This document shows, one piece after another, positions 1 to 8,137 of a DNA stretch of 64,000 nucleotides. The translations under genes were made by a program, and so were the position numbers. The notes beneath the pieces were generated by a model. It was not told the DNA's origin, ran no database searches, and saw only the letters and a list, made by a program, of their open reading frames with translations. Position 1 is the first letter of the stretch; each line of letters starts with the position of its first letter. The stretch comes from Methylocystis iwaonis (GTDB lineage: Bacteria > Pseudomonadota > Alphaproteobacteria > Rhizobiales > Beijerinckiaceae): NCBI RefSeq assembly GCF_027925385.1, contig NZ_AP027142.1, positions 3,372,501 through 3,436,500 of the forward strand, in the 5' to 3' direction.

Positions 1-148
1 GCAGGAAACCGGCCTTGCGGTTCTCGACGGCCTGCTTACCAGGCGCGGGCGCGTTCTGCGCCTGAGCGCCAGCCACAATAGCGACGCTCGCGAGGGCAAC
101 GGCGGCGGCAATCATGAGAGGCCCGGCGCGGTGTGATAGACGAGACAT
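1..148 (-). CDS. cytochrome c' family protein (5' part only)
   Basis: The reading frame starts at ATG 148 and runs off the left edge of the window, so only the first 49 residues are visible. It begins with a signal peptide (hydrophobic stretch at residues 10-30 ending in Ala-Gln-Ala), then a segment containing ENRKAGF, which resembles the first helix of class II cytochromes c (c'/c556), where an R-x-A/G-x-F/M pattern precedes the heme pocket. The CXXCH motif would lie outside the window, so heme binding is inferred. It is the last visible gene of the minus-strand redox operon, 49 bp downstream of the peroxiredoxin gene. Confidence 0.55.
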   Translation of the reverse strand, partial: MSRLSHRAGPLMIAAAVALASVAIVAGAQAQNAPAPGKQAVENRKAGFL

Positions 149-197
149 ATGCAACGAACTCCATTTGCGATGAGTAATAGTGGTGGAAACAGCCGGC

Positions 198-752
198 TTA
201 CGGCTTGTGCTCTTCACGCCATTTGCGAACGAACTCGAGCGTGCTCTCGACATGCCGGCTCGGGTTGGAGTCGGTCAGTGAGAAAGCGACTTTTCCGTCC
301 GGCAGGATCACATAAGAGATGCGGTCGGCAACCGTATCCCCCGAGGCGCTCGGCTTGAGCCGCTTGGCGTCATAGGCGTTGATCACCTTGAAGGCTGGAT
401 CGGCGGCAACAGGAAATTTGTCGCGGCACTCTTTCGTCGAGAATTCGCGCTGCGTCTCGATCGTGTCGCTCGATACGCCGATGAGGGATGCGCCCGCCGC
501 AGCAAAACTGTCATAGCTTTCGGCGAATTCATGCGCCTCGATCGTGCAGCCGCGCGTAAACGATTTCGGATAGAAGTAGAGGACGACGGGGCCCTTCTTC
601 AAAGCCTCCGTGAGGGAGAAGTTGAAATCCTTGCCGCCGATCGCCGCTTGCGCGGCGAAGTCCGGCGCTGCGTCGCCGGGCTTCAACGCGGCTTGCGCCG
701 CGCTGGCCGACAAAGCGAGGAACAGCGAAATGATGACGCGCGTGATGTTCAT
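198..752 (-). CDS. exported peroxiredoxin (AhpC/TSA, BCP-like)
   Basis: A 184-residue thioredoxin-fold peroxidase with an N-terminal signal peptide (residues 1-22, cleavage near AQA). The peroxidatic site is T66-R-G-C69, matching the T-x-x-C core of the family in the BCP form (FTPGCT) with Arg for Pro. A second Cys at about 109 (KECRDKF) could resolve the disulfide. PDFA (about 30-33) and VVLYFYPK (56-63) are standard strands of the fold. It would reduce peroxides in the periplasm. It lies 15 bp downstream of the rhodanese-like gene in a tightly packed operon with cytochromes and a cupredoxin, which suggests a protective role for a periplasmic redox process. Confidence 0.85.
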   Translation of the reverse strand: MNITRVIISLFLALSASAAQAALKPGDAAPDFAAQAAIGGKDFNFSLTEALKKGPVVLYFYPKSFTRGCTIEAHEFAESYDSFAAAGASLIGVSSDTIETQREFSTKECRDKFPVAADPAFKVINAYDAKRLKPSASGDTVADRISYVILPDGKVAFSLTDSNPSRHVESTLEFVRKWREEHKP

Positions 753-767
753 CGCGACGGACCTTTT

Positions 768-1304
768 CTATTTCGCCTGTTGAGCAGGAGCCGCGGCAGC
801 CGTTTGCGCGGCGCTAGGCGCGGCGGCGCTCTGCGCAGGCGGCGCGATCTTCAACAGGGAACCGCCCTCGTCTTCATAATCGCGCACGCCGATGGCGCCG
901 ACGACACGGAATCCATAAGACGAGAGCAGATCACCGACAGCGCCGGCGCGATGCGCGCGATTTGAAACGACGACGATCAGCCGATCCCGGGGGATATAGG
1001 CGAGACTATTCTGCACCTCTTTCGTCTGAATGCTGAGATAGACAGGAAAGCCCCCCACTTTCGTGAGCTCGTCGGGCCGCCGCACATCGAGAACGAGCAG
1101 CTCACCGGGACGCGCCGCGAGCGCATCGAAAGCCGCGCGATTGAGGCGAAGCGTCTTATAGGTATAGGCCGGGTCATTTGCCGGCGTGACAGGCGCCGGA
1201 TTCGTCGCCGCGGGCGCCGCCGCTGCGGGCGCAGCCGGATTGTCGGCGGCGAAGGCCGTCGTGGCGGCGAGAAAAGAGACGAGGAACAAGAGCGGTGTCT
1301 TCAT
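768..1304 (-). CDS. exported rhodanese-like domain protein, catalytic Cys replaced by Ser
   Basis: A 178-residue protein with a signal peptide (1-20), an Ala/Pro-rich linker (20-48) and one rhodanese-like domain (about 50-155). LLVLDVRRPDE (69-79) is the typical start of the domain. The active-site loop reads VVVSNRAHRAG (111-121): the position where rhodanese enzymes carry Cys is Ser114, while the following loop is otherwise conserved. Sulfurtransferase activity by the usual persulfide mechanism is therefore unlikely, and a binding or regulatory role is more probable. The C-terminal 25 residues are Ala/Gln-rich and probably disordered. The gene lies 24 bp after the dienelactone-hydrolase-like gene. 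Confidence 0.8.
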   Translation of the reverse strand: MKTPLLFLVSFLAATTAFAADNPAAPAAAAPAATNPAPVTPANDPAYTYKTLRLNRAAFDALAARPGELLVLDVRRPDELTKVGGFPVYLSIQTKEVQNSLAYIPRDRLIVVVSNRAHRAGAVGDLLSSYGFRVVGAIGVRDYEDEGGSLLKIAPPAQSAAAPSAAQTAAAAPAQQAK

Positions 1305-1328
1305 GGCGTGTATCCTTTGGGAACTGTG

Positions 1329-2219
1329 TCAGCCGCGCAGATGGGCGTTGAAGAAATCGATGGTGCGCCCCCATGCGAGCTTCGCCGCAGCCTCGTCGTA
1401 GCGAGGCGTGGTGTCATTGTTGAAGCCATGCTGTACGCCGGGATAGACGTGCGCTTCATAGGAGATCTTCGCGTCCTTGAGCGCCGCCTCATAGGCCGGC
1501 CAGCCTGCATTGATGCGATCGTCATTGCCGGCGTAATGGAGCAGCAGAGGCGCCTTGATGTTCTTGACGTCCTCGGCCTTCGGCTGTCCGCCGTAAAACG
1601 GCACGGACGCCGCCAGATCCGGAACTTTGGTCGCCAGGAAATTGGAGACGCCGCCGCCGTAGCAGAAGCCCACGACGCCAACCTTGCCATTGCCGTCCGG
1701 CAGCGCCTTCAGCGCCGAAACCGCCGCGACGAAATCCTTGCGTGTTTTTTCCTGATCGAGCTTTTGGAAAAGTTCGCGCGCTTTGTCTTCATCGCCAGGG
1801 TAGCCGCCGAGCGGCGCCAGCGCGTCCGGCGCAAAGGCGATGAAATTGGCGAGCGCCAGGCGGCGCGCAATATCTTCGATGTGCGGATTGAGGCCGCGGT
1901 TCTCATGGACGACGAGAACGACAGGCAGCTTCCCGCTGACATTCGCCGGCTTTACGAGATAGCCCTTCACCACGCTATTGCCGTCCGGCGACGGATATTC
2001 GACTATCCGCCCGACAATACGCGCATCGTCTTTCTTGACCTGTTCGGCCTCGGCGAAGCGCGGATTCAAGGCGTCGAGCATCGCGGCCGCGCCGGCGGCG
2101 CCGAGCCCGAGCTTGCCGACGCGATCGAGGAAGCCCCGCCGGTCGATGTCGCCGTGGACATAGAGATCGAAAGACTTCAGCACAGCGGGACTGAAATCCT
2201 TTGCCGTCTTGCGAGTCAT
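1329..2219 (-). CDS. dienelactone hydrolase family protein
   Basis: A 296-residue alpha/beta hydrolase. The N-terminal region contains DRRGFLDRVGKLGLG followed by an Ala-rich hydrophobic segment (about 27-50), resembling a Tat signal with the twin Arg at 27-28 but preceded by an unusually long n-region. The catalytic triad of the dienelactone hydrolase family is recognisable: nucleophile Cys186 in GFCYGG, Asp233/234 in AGNDDR and His264 in GVQHGF. VVHENRGL (104-111) is the typical oxyanion strand. The natural substrate cannot be read from sequence. It sits between a cytochrome c and the rhodanese-like gene in the same operon, so export and a link with periplasmic redox chemistry are plausible. 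Confidence 0.85.
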   Translation of the reverse strand: MTRKTAKDFSPAVLKSFDLYVHGDIDRRGFLDRVGKLGLGAAGAAAMLDALNPRFAEAEQVKKDDARIVGRIVEYPSPDGNSVVKGYLVKPANVSGKLPVVLVVHENRGLNPHIEDIARRLALANFIAFAPDALAPLGGYPGDEDKARELFQKLDQEKTRKDFVAAVSALKALPDGNGKVGVVGFCYGGGVSNFLATKVPDLAASVPFYGGQPKAEDVKNIKAPLLLHYAGNDDRINAGWPAYEAALKDAKISYEAHVYPGVQHGFNNDTTPRYDEAAAKLAWGRTIDFFNAHLRG

Positions 2220-2248
2220 GTTCTTCCCTTTGGCGTTGGATTGAAGGC

Positions 2249-2662
2249 CTAGCGCGCGAGACGCGGCTTGTAGATGTCGTGGCAGGATTTGCAGAGATCG
2301 GGCGCGCCGCGCGCGGCCGACGCCGCCGCATCGAAGTCGTTGCTGTCGACGCTCGCCAATACGGCGCTGATGAGCTTCACGCCCTTGCGCGAGATTTCGA
2401 CGGCGTCGTCGGCGCCCTTCTTGGCGAAATAGTCTTCTGTATATTTGAAGCCGTCGAGCAGCACCTGCGCATCTTCCTTCGCCGCATCCGCATTCTTCGC
2501 GGTGATGTCGGGCTCGAAATATTTGACGGTCTTATCGAGGTCCCGCATGAGATCATTGTCGTAGTCACGCAGATCGATCGCTGCGATGACGGGCGCGCTC
2601 ACGAGAACCGCGGCGAATGCAATCAGGAAGTCGACACGCAGTAGCTTGAGAAACTCGATCAT
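2249..2662 (-). CDS. class II cytochrome c (c'/c556-like), periplasmic
   Basis: A 137-residue protein with an N-terminal hydrophobic export signal (about 9-28). A single heme c attachment motif, CKSCH, lies at residues 124-128, close to the C terminus and followed by a short basic tail, as in class II cytochromes c. The rest is a four-helix-bundle-like run of charged helices. Its start overlaps the stop of the cupredoxin gene by 4 bp (ATGA), so the two are translationally coupled. The arrangement suggests electron exchange between the copper protein and this heme protein. Confidence 0.8.
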   Translation of the reverse strand: MIEFLKLLRVDFLIAFAAVLVSAPVIAAIDLRDYDNDLMRDLDKTVKYFEPDITAKNADAAKEDAQVLLDGFKYTEDYFAKKGADDAVEISRKGVKLISAVLASVDSNDFDAAASAARGAPDLCKSCHDIYKPRLAR

Positions 2663-3045
2663 TTGGTCACCGTGATTTTCCCTTGCATCCCCGAGTGCAC
2701 GCCGCAGTAATAAACCGCTTCGCCGGGCGCCGAGAGCACGACGCCGAAGCTCTCGCCCTCGTCGAGCTGCTCCTTGGAGCGAAAGGTCTCGCCATTCGGC
2801 CCTTCGAGGACAATCGAATGGGGAATTTGGTCGTTGTTAGTGAATTCGATCCTCTCTCCAACTTTCACGCTGAGAGCCGGCGGACCGAATGCATAGTGTT
2901 CGATGACGATCTTTGCCGGCGCGCTTTGCGCCCCTGCTGTGGAAGGACTGGCGGAGACCGCCAGTCCAAAGAGGAGAAAGAAAGATCCGCGACCAAGCTG
3001 CATGAAGCGGCGCCTAGGCGAGGATGTCTTTGACGACCTTGCCAT
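2659..3045 (-). CDS. periplasmic cupredoxin (plastocyanin/amicyanin-like)
   Basis: A 128-residue type 1 copper protein. Ligands are clear: His76 (PHSI), then Cys114, His117 and Met120 in YYCGVHSGMQG, the C-x2-H-x2-M loop of amicyanin/pseudoazurin-type proteins. The N terminus contains SPRRRFMQLG followed by a hydrophobic segment, consistent with Tat export, which favours the start at 3045 although this overlaps the preceding gene by 32 bp. An alternative ATG at 3003 removes the overlap but loses the twin Arg. It probably shuttles electrons in the periplasm, and cytochrome c and DUF1501 genes lie on either side. Confidence 0.85.
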   Translation of the reverse strand: MARSSKTSSPRRRFMQLGRGSFFLLFGLAVSASPSTAGAQSAPAKIVIEHYAFGPPALSVKVGERIEFTNNDQIPHSIVLEGPNGETFRSKEQLDEGESFGVVLSAPGEAVYYCGVHSGMQGKITVTK

Positions 3046-4468
3046 AGACGACGGTCGGACGTTCGGCGCGGCCGGCGCGCAAATAGATCGTCTTCAGGTG
3101 ATCCAGGCCGAGAAGCTGGAGGACCGTCGCATGGACGTCGTAGGTGTCCACCGGATTTTCGACGGTCTTCAAGCCGATCTCGTCGGTCTGACCATAGGTG
3201 AGACCGTGCTTCAGACCGCCGCCGGCGAGCCATTGCGTATAGCCCCATGGATTATGGTCACGGCCGTCGCCACTCTGGCCGTAAGAGGTGCGGCCGAATT
3301 CCGAGGTCCAGATGACGAGCGTCTGATCCAGCAGGCCGCGCGCCTCGAGATCGGCGAGGAGAGCGCCGATCGGCTTGTCCACCGCTTTGACATGCATGCT
3401 GTGGTTCTTTTCGAGCTGGCGATGCGCGTCCCAGTTAGAGTCGTCGCCGACGCCGGAACCTTCGATGGGGCCCGAAACAACCTGGATGAAGCGAACGCCG
3501 CGCTCGACGAGGCGACGCGCGCGCAGCAGCACGGTGCCGTAGTCCTTCGTGGCGTCTTCATTGAGGCCATAAGCCGCTTTGGTGGCCTCGGTTTCCTTGG
3601 AGAGATCGACAGCCTCCGGCGCCGTCGCCTCCATGCGATAGGCGAGATCATAGGAGCGCGTGCGCGCCTCGAGTTCGGTGTCCTCCGGATGCGCTGCGCC
3701 GCGCAGATCGTTGAGCTGCTTCAAGAGGTCGAGGCTCTCGCGCTGCTGCTGCAAGCCGATGAGATCCGGCGGCGCCTGATGCAGGATCGGCTGCGCGCCG
3801 GGACGGAAGGCCGTGCCCTGATAGACAGCCGGAAGGAATCCGGAACTCCAGTTCACCGAGCCCGCGCGCGGCTCGCGCTTGCCGCTGTAGAGCACGACAT
3901 AGGGCGGAAGATCGGGATTGGCGGAGCCAAGCGCATAAGTGACCCAGGCGCCGAGCGACGGGCGGCCCGGCGAGAGGTCGCCGGTGTTGAGCTTCAGGAT
4001 CGAAATATCATGCGTGGCGCCGACGGTGACGCTCGATTTGATGAAGGTGAGCTTATCGGCGTGCTGCGCGATGTTTGGAACCCAATCGGAGAACCAGGCG
4101 CCGCTCTGGCCATATTGCTTCCAGGTGCGGTTGGTGGCGAAGAGCTTGCCGACGCCGCCCTGGGTCGAGGTCTTGATGCCCTTGAGGAAGGATTCCGGCA
4201 CCTCCTGCCCGGCGAGGCGCACGAGCTCGGGCTTATAGTCGAAGAGATCGAGCGTCGAGGGCGCGCCATCCATGTGAAGCCAGATCACCGACTTCACTTT
4301 CGGCTCGAAATGCGGGGCCTTGGGGGCCAGCGGATCGACGAAGCCGGCGGCGTTGGCCGCTGGAGCGCCGAACCAGCCGCCCCCCGGCATCATGCCGCTG
4401 ACGGCGTAGCCGCCGAGACCGTAAGCGGCGCCGCGCAACCAGTCGCGACGAGAGGTCTTGATCAACAT
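3014..4468 (-). CDS. DUF1501 domain protein, Tat-exported
   Basis: A 484-residue member of the DUF1501 family, related in fold to sulfatases and alkaline phosphatases. The N terminus has a Tat motif (TSRRDWLRG, residues 5-13) followed by a Gly/Ala-rich hydrophobic stretch. Conserved family segments include VIWLHMDGAPS, the LVIWTSEFGRT block near residue 390 and GRDHNPWG just after it, which match the metal-binding regions expected from the sulfatase-like fold. The gene starts 22 bp after the DUF1549/DUF1553 gene. This pairing is the classic planctomycete arrangement; biochemical function is not established for the family. Confidence 0.85.
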   Translation of the reverse strand: MLIKTSRRDWLRGAAYGLGGYAVSGMMPGGGWFGAPAANAAGFVDPLAPKAPHFEPKVKSVIWLHMDGAPSTLDLFDYKPELVRLAGQEVPESFLKGIKTSTQGGVGKLFATNRTWKQYGQSGAWFSDWVPNIAQHADKLTFIKSSVTVGATHDISILKLNTGDLSPGRPSLGAWVTYALGSANPDLPPYVVLYSGKREPRAGSVNWSSGFLPAVYQGTAFRPGAQPILHQAPPDLIGLQQQRESLDLLKQLNDLRGAAHPEDTELEARTRSYDLAYRMEATAPEAVDLSKETEATKAAYGLNEDATKDYGTVLLRARRLVERGVRFIQVVSGPIEGSGVGDDSNWDAHRQLEKNHSMHVKAVDKPIGALLADLEARGLLDQTLVIWTSEFGRTSYGQSGDGRDHNPWGYTQWLAGGGLKHGLTYGQTDEIGLKTVENPVDTYDVHATVLQLLGLDHLKTIYLRAGRAERPTVVYGKVVKDILA

Positions 4469-4490
4469 GACGAATGTTCCTTTCGAAGGA

Positions 4491-6842
4491 TCAGAAGCGA
4501 TAGACGAAGTCGTTGGAGTTCATGACCGTGTGCACGAGATCGACGAAGGCCGAGGCGCGCAGCGGATCGGAAGGCTTTTCCTTGGCGCCGATCGGCAAAG
4601 CGATGGCGAGCTTTCCGTCTTCGGCCTTTTGCGCGATCGTCTTCTGGTGCTGATCGAGGAAGGCGCGCAGCGCTTCCTTCTCGGCGTCGGTCGCTTTGCG
4701 CGAGAAGAGGATTTGATACAGGCGGTCGATGCGCGCCGTCTCATCCGGACCGGCTTCATTGATCACGCGGCCGGCGAGCGCCTGCGACCACTGGAAGAAC
4801 TGATCGCTGTTGTAGAGCGTCAGCGCTTGCAGCGGCGTCGTCGTCACGTCGCGCTTGCTGTGAATCTGCTGCGCATTCGCCATGTCGAAGGTTTCGAGCA
4901 GCGGATAGGGCAGACTGCGGCGCGTGAAGATGTAGAGGCTACGGCGCGCATGGTCCTTCGGGTCTTTCGACGTCGTCCAGGCCGGGTCCGCGTTGAAGTT
5001 GTTGCCGCCGCTCACATTGGCGGGAAGCGGCGGGAAGACGCTCGGGCCGCCGATTTCTTCATTGAGCTTACCCGACGCGACGAGAACAGAGTCGCGAATC
5101 TCTTCGGCCTCGAGACGCTTGCGCGGGAAGACGGCGAGGAGCTTGTTCTCCGGATCGGCCTTGGCGATATCCTCGCGGAAATCGGAGGATTGGCGATAGG
5201 TCGACGAGAGCAGAATGTCGCGATGGAGCTTTTTGACGCTCCAACCGTCCTTCACGAAATGATCGGCAAGGTAATCCAGCAGCTCCGGATTGGTCGGCTT
5301 GTCGCCAGCCTTGCCGAAATCGGAGACCGTGCCGACAATGCCCTTGCCGAAATATTGGTTCCAGACGCGATTGACGAAGACGCGCGCGGTGAGCGGATTC
5401 GTCGCGCTCGCCAGCCAGCTCGCCAGAGCCGTGCGACGGCCCGACGATGTCGCCGTCGGCTTGATGTCGGGCTTCTCGCCGGTGATCGCCTCGGGGAAAG
5501 CGGGCTGGACTTCTTCCAGAGGCTTCTCGTGATTGCCGCCGAACAGGACATAGGTTGGCGGCGCGTCCGGATGGCCGAGCTCCGTCGCCGTCGTGAAGGT
5601 GTTGGCGCCGCGCGCGGGCTTTTTATCGGCGAATTTTTGCAGCTCACGCTGGAGCTTCTGATACTCCTCGTATTTCTGCACCGCCTCTGGGCTGTGCTCG
5701 GGCGCCGATTTATCCTCGGCGGCGTAACGCAGATAGGCGGCGAGCTGCGGCCGGTCTGTCACCGCGTCGAGACGATGATTGACCCAGCGATCGAGCGCGT
5801 TCCACTGGTCCTTCGGCTTGAAGATGGATTCGCGGCTGTCGGTGAGGTAGCGCTCTTTGTGATATTTGAGCGCGGCTTCGTAAACGCCATCGATAATGGC
5901 TTTCTGCTTGGCCCGAATATCCTTCGTGGCCTCGTCGTAAATCGCCTGCGCCTTTTCATAGGCGAGCTCCTGCTCGCCTTTCTTCGCGGGCGCCTTCTCC
6001 TGGAAGGCGGTATTGGCGAAGAATGCCTGCAGCGAGAAATAATCTCTCTGGGTGAACTTGTCGCTCTTGTGATTGTGGCAGCGGGCGCAGCTCACCGTCG
6101 TGCCGAGAACGGCCTGGCCGATCGTATCGACGATGTCCGTGGTGATCTGATATTTGCGCTGCACGAGGTCGCGCGAATTGCTGTTGTCGGGATATCCCGC
6201 GAGAAAGCCGGTTGCGACGAGGACGTCCTGATCGTTCGGGGCAATCTCGTCGCCGGCAATCTGCTCCTGAATGAAACGCGAATAAGGCTTGTCCTCATTG
6301 AACGCCTTGATGACATAGTCGCGGTAGCGGAAGAGATTGGGCCTCGTATTGTCGTTCTGGAAGCCGGTCGAATCCGCATAGCGCGCGAGATCGAGCCACA
6401 GGCGCGCCTGACGCTCGCCGTAACGCGGCGAGGCGAGAAGGCGGTCGACAAGCTTCTCATAGGCGTCTGACGCGGTGTCGTTCACAAAGGCGTCGACCTC
6501 CTCCGGCGCCGGGACAATGCCCCAGGCGTCGAGCGTGGCGCGCCGGATGAAGGTGGCGCGGTCGGCGTCCTTGGAGGGCGCGAGGCTCTTGCCTTCGATC
6601 TTCGCGAGCACAAAGGCGTCGAGGGGCGAGCGCACCCACTCCTTCTGCTTCACGACAGGAACGAATTGCGCCTGGACGGGCAGCCACGACCAATGCGGCT
6701 TAGATGAGGGGCTTGCGGCCTTCGGAGCTTCGGGCGCCGCCGCGGCGGAATCATTGGGCTTCACCTCCGCCGCCACGGCAAGCGCGGCGAGGGAGACGCT
6801 CATGAGCATCGCAAGGTAGGCTTTCTTCGCAGTTTTCTTCAT
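4491..6842 (-). CDS. DUF1549 and DUF1553 domain protein with CXXCH motif (planctomycete-type cytochrome protein)
   Basis: A 783-residue exported protein. I chose ATG 6842 because it is preceded by GAGGCAGAAGAA and gives a clean signal peptide (KKTAKK, then a hydrophobic run); the frame is open further upstream but without a plausible start. Residues about 65-270 match DUF1549 (PSCyt2), ending with CARCHNHKSD (C252-H256), a heme-binding CXXCH in the position usual for the family. Residues about 460-780 match DUF1553 (PSD1), with NPLTARVFVNR and RKRLEAEEIRDS segments. It is the first gene of the operon. Such proteins are abundant in Planctomycetes and rare in Alphaproteobacteria; their reaction is unknown. 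Confidence 0.85.
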   Translation of the reverse strand: MKKTAKKAYLAMLMSVSLAALAVAAEVKPNDSAAAAPEAPKAASPSSKPHWSWLPVQAQFVPVVKQKEWVRSPLDAFVLAKIEGKSLAPSKDADRATFIRRATLDAWGIVPAPEEVDAFVNDTASDAYEKLVDRLLASPRYGERQARLWLDLARYADSTGFQNDNTRPNLFRYRDYVIKAFNEDKPYSRFIQEQIAGDEIAPNDQDVLVATGFLAGYPDNSNSRDLVQRKYQITTDIVDTIGQAVLGTTVSCARCHNHKSDKFTQRDYFSLQAFFANTAFQEKAPAKKGEQELAYEKAQAIYDEATKDIRAKQKAIIDGVYEAALKYHKERYLTDSRESIFKPKDQWNALDRWVNHRLDAVTDRPQLAAYLRYAAEDKSAPEHSPEAVQKYEEYQKLQRELQKFADKKPARGANTFTTATELGHPDAPPTYVLFGGNHEKPLEEVQPAFPEAITGEKPDIKPTATSSGRRTALASWLASATNPLTARVFVNRVWNQYFGKGIVGTVSDFGKAGDKPTNPELLDYLADHFVKDGWSVKKLHRDILLSSTYRQSSDFREDIAKADPENKLLAVFPRKRLEAEEIRDSVLVASGKLNEEIGGPSVFPPLPANVSGGNNFNADPAWTTSKDPKDHARRSLYIFTRRSLPYPLLETFDMANAQQIHSKRDVTTTPLQALTLYNSDQFFQWSQALAGRVINEAGPDETARIDRLYQILFSRKATDAEKEALRAFLDQHQKTIAQKAEDGKLAIALPIGAKEKPSDPLRASAFVDLVHTVMNSNDFVYRF

Positions 6843-7313
6843 TTCTTCTGCCTCGATCCAATGGCTCTCTGCGGATTCGCTTTTGGGATAGGCGTGTCCC
6901 GAATGAGCGAAAGCTAGCCTACCTAAACTATGAAGTCTACCTATATTGTATGTTTTAAATCCAGATTTTTTGGCGCGGCGGACCTGGCGGTTGACGGCTA
7001 GCCTTCGGGTTTCGCTATAGCAATTGAGAGGCCCCCTGCCCCCGAGGGCGAAGGGAGCACACATTTCGAGGACCGTCATGGGAAAGCTTGTCCCGGCGAC
7101 CCACGCCCCCCGGGCGCAGCTCAACGAGACGCGTTATCGCTATGGATAAAGCTCGGTACAGGCTTTGCGGTCACGCCGACCTATGACCGGCATTCGCCGT
7201 TGTTTGCGTGGCGTGAGCGGCCGGGAAAAGCCCGGCCATGACGAGGGCGGCGACATGAAGATATGTGCATGCGAGCAGCCCTTGCGGGGCCGGCCCAAAC
7301 TGATCGAATTGTC
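6843..7313. other. intergenic region upstream of the redox operon
   Basis: This 471-bp gap separates the first gene of the redox operon from the 3' end of the XRE-cupin gene, both on the minus strand. The 6900-6970 part is much richer in A/T than its surroundings and probably contains the operon promoter. No gene with coding character was found in it. Confidence 0.5.
6919..6943. promoter_or_regulatory. direct repeat CTACCTA x2, possible operator
   Basis: CTACCTA occurs at 6919-6925 and again at 6937-6943, 18 bp apart, inside the A/T-rich stretch about 80 bp upstream of the first gene of the redox operon. Repeat and spacing fit a regulator binding site; the regulator is unknown. Confidence 0.35.
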
Positions 7314-7931
7314 TCAAAGCGCCCCGTCTGGAGGGCAAAATTCATAGGACATGACTAGATAAAGCGTCGCAGGCGCGTCGCCGAGGTTCCGATACAGGTG
7401 CGGCACATCGGCCAGGAAATCGATGGCGTCGCCCTCCTGCAGAATTTGCGGGCTCTCACGGCCGACGACGATTTCGATCGCCCCCTTGGCGACGACCAGA
7501 TTCTCTTTGGTGCCGGGCGCATGCGCCTCGACATGCTGGCTATGGTGGGGCGCGAGCGTGATCTCGTAGAACTCCGCGCTACGGAGCCCGTCATAAGGAA
7601 AGAGAGGACGCGTGCTGAAATTTCCGTCCTGCGACGTGACGCTCTGACGCGAGTCGCTGCGCAAAACCAGGACGCCGCGGCGCCCCGCCGAGGCGACGAG
7701 ACGGCCGAAGGGAACCCCCAGCGCATTGGCGATGCGCCAGAGATGGTTGATCGTCGGCGCCACCGCCCCCGCCTCGATCCGCAAAAGCTCGGAAGGATCT
7801 ATGCCGGTCAGTTGCGCAAGCCTCTTGAAGGAACGGCCCTCGAGCGTGACGAGTTGCTTCAATCGATCGGCGACAAGCGCGGCAAGGGCGCTTTCCGCTG
7901 CGGCCTCGCGCTTCTGACCATGCTTGTTCAT
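7314..7931 (-). CDS. XRE-family regulator with C-terminal cupin domain
   Basis: The protein of about 205 residues has an N-terminal helix-turn-helix (about residues 25-80; LAQLTGIDPSELLRIEAG is the recognition region) and a C-terminal cupin_2 barrel (about 110-200; the H-x-H-type metal positions appear in HHSQHVEAHAPGTKE). Such fusions are cytoplasmic repressors or activators that sense a small ligand in the cupin pocket. ATG 7931 is preferred over ATG 7949 because AGGG lies upstream at a normal distance. It lies between the redox operon and a divergent heme-binding protein gene and may control either. Confidence 0.8.
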   Translation of the reverse strand: MNKHGQKREAAAESALAALVADRLKQLVTLEGRSFKRLAQLTGIDPSELLRIEAGAVAPTINHLWRIANALGVPFGRLVASAGRRGVLVLRSDSRQSVTSQDGNFSTRPLFPYDGLRSAEFYEITLAPHHSQHVEAHAPGTKENLVVAKGAIEIVVGRESPQILQEGDAIDFLADVPHLYRNLGDAPATLYLVMSYEFCPPDGAL

Positions 7932-8010
7932 GTCTATAGACCCTATCATCTAACCATTTATGTCTCCAACTCAGCCGTGGTCAAGGAGTTTTGTTGATTA
8001 GGCAAAAAGG

Positions 8011-8030
8011 GATGGGTATGCCTACCCATC
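8011..8030. promoter_or_regulatory. 20-bp inverted repeat, possible operator
   Basis: GATGGGTA and TACCCATC form perfect 8-bp arms around TGCC. The site lies in the divergent gap between the XRE-cupin gene and the heme-binding protein gene, about 35 bp upstream of a predicted promoter, so it may be an operator for the XRE-cupin regulator. The half-site ACCCAT partly resembles the CTACCTA repeats before the redox operon. Confidence 0.45.
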
Positions 8031-8063
8031 TGGCGCGATATGCGTGCGATCTGCGCCGCGGTC

Positions 8064-8093
8064 TTGACTGAGTAAAATGCATAATCCTAGTAT
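8064..8093 (+). promoter_or_regulatory. predicted sigma70 promoter of the GlcG/HbpS gene
   Basis: A -35 element TTGACT (8064-8069) and a -10 element TAGTAT (8088-8093) are separated by 18 bp, about 45 bp upstream of the start codon at 8138. Confidence 0.5.
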
Positions 8094-8137
8094 GAATATG
8101 CCTGCCGACCCGGCGGCCTCAGTTTGGAGCTGAATTT

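Noticed and set aside
4458..6470. Long plus-strand frame opposite the DUF1549/DUF1553 gene
   Set aside because: It mirrors a well-supported minus-strand gene and has an Arg-rich composition typical of antisense frames in GC-rich DNA.
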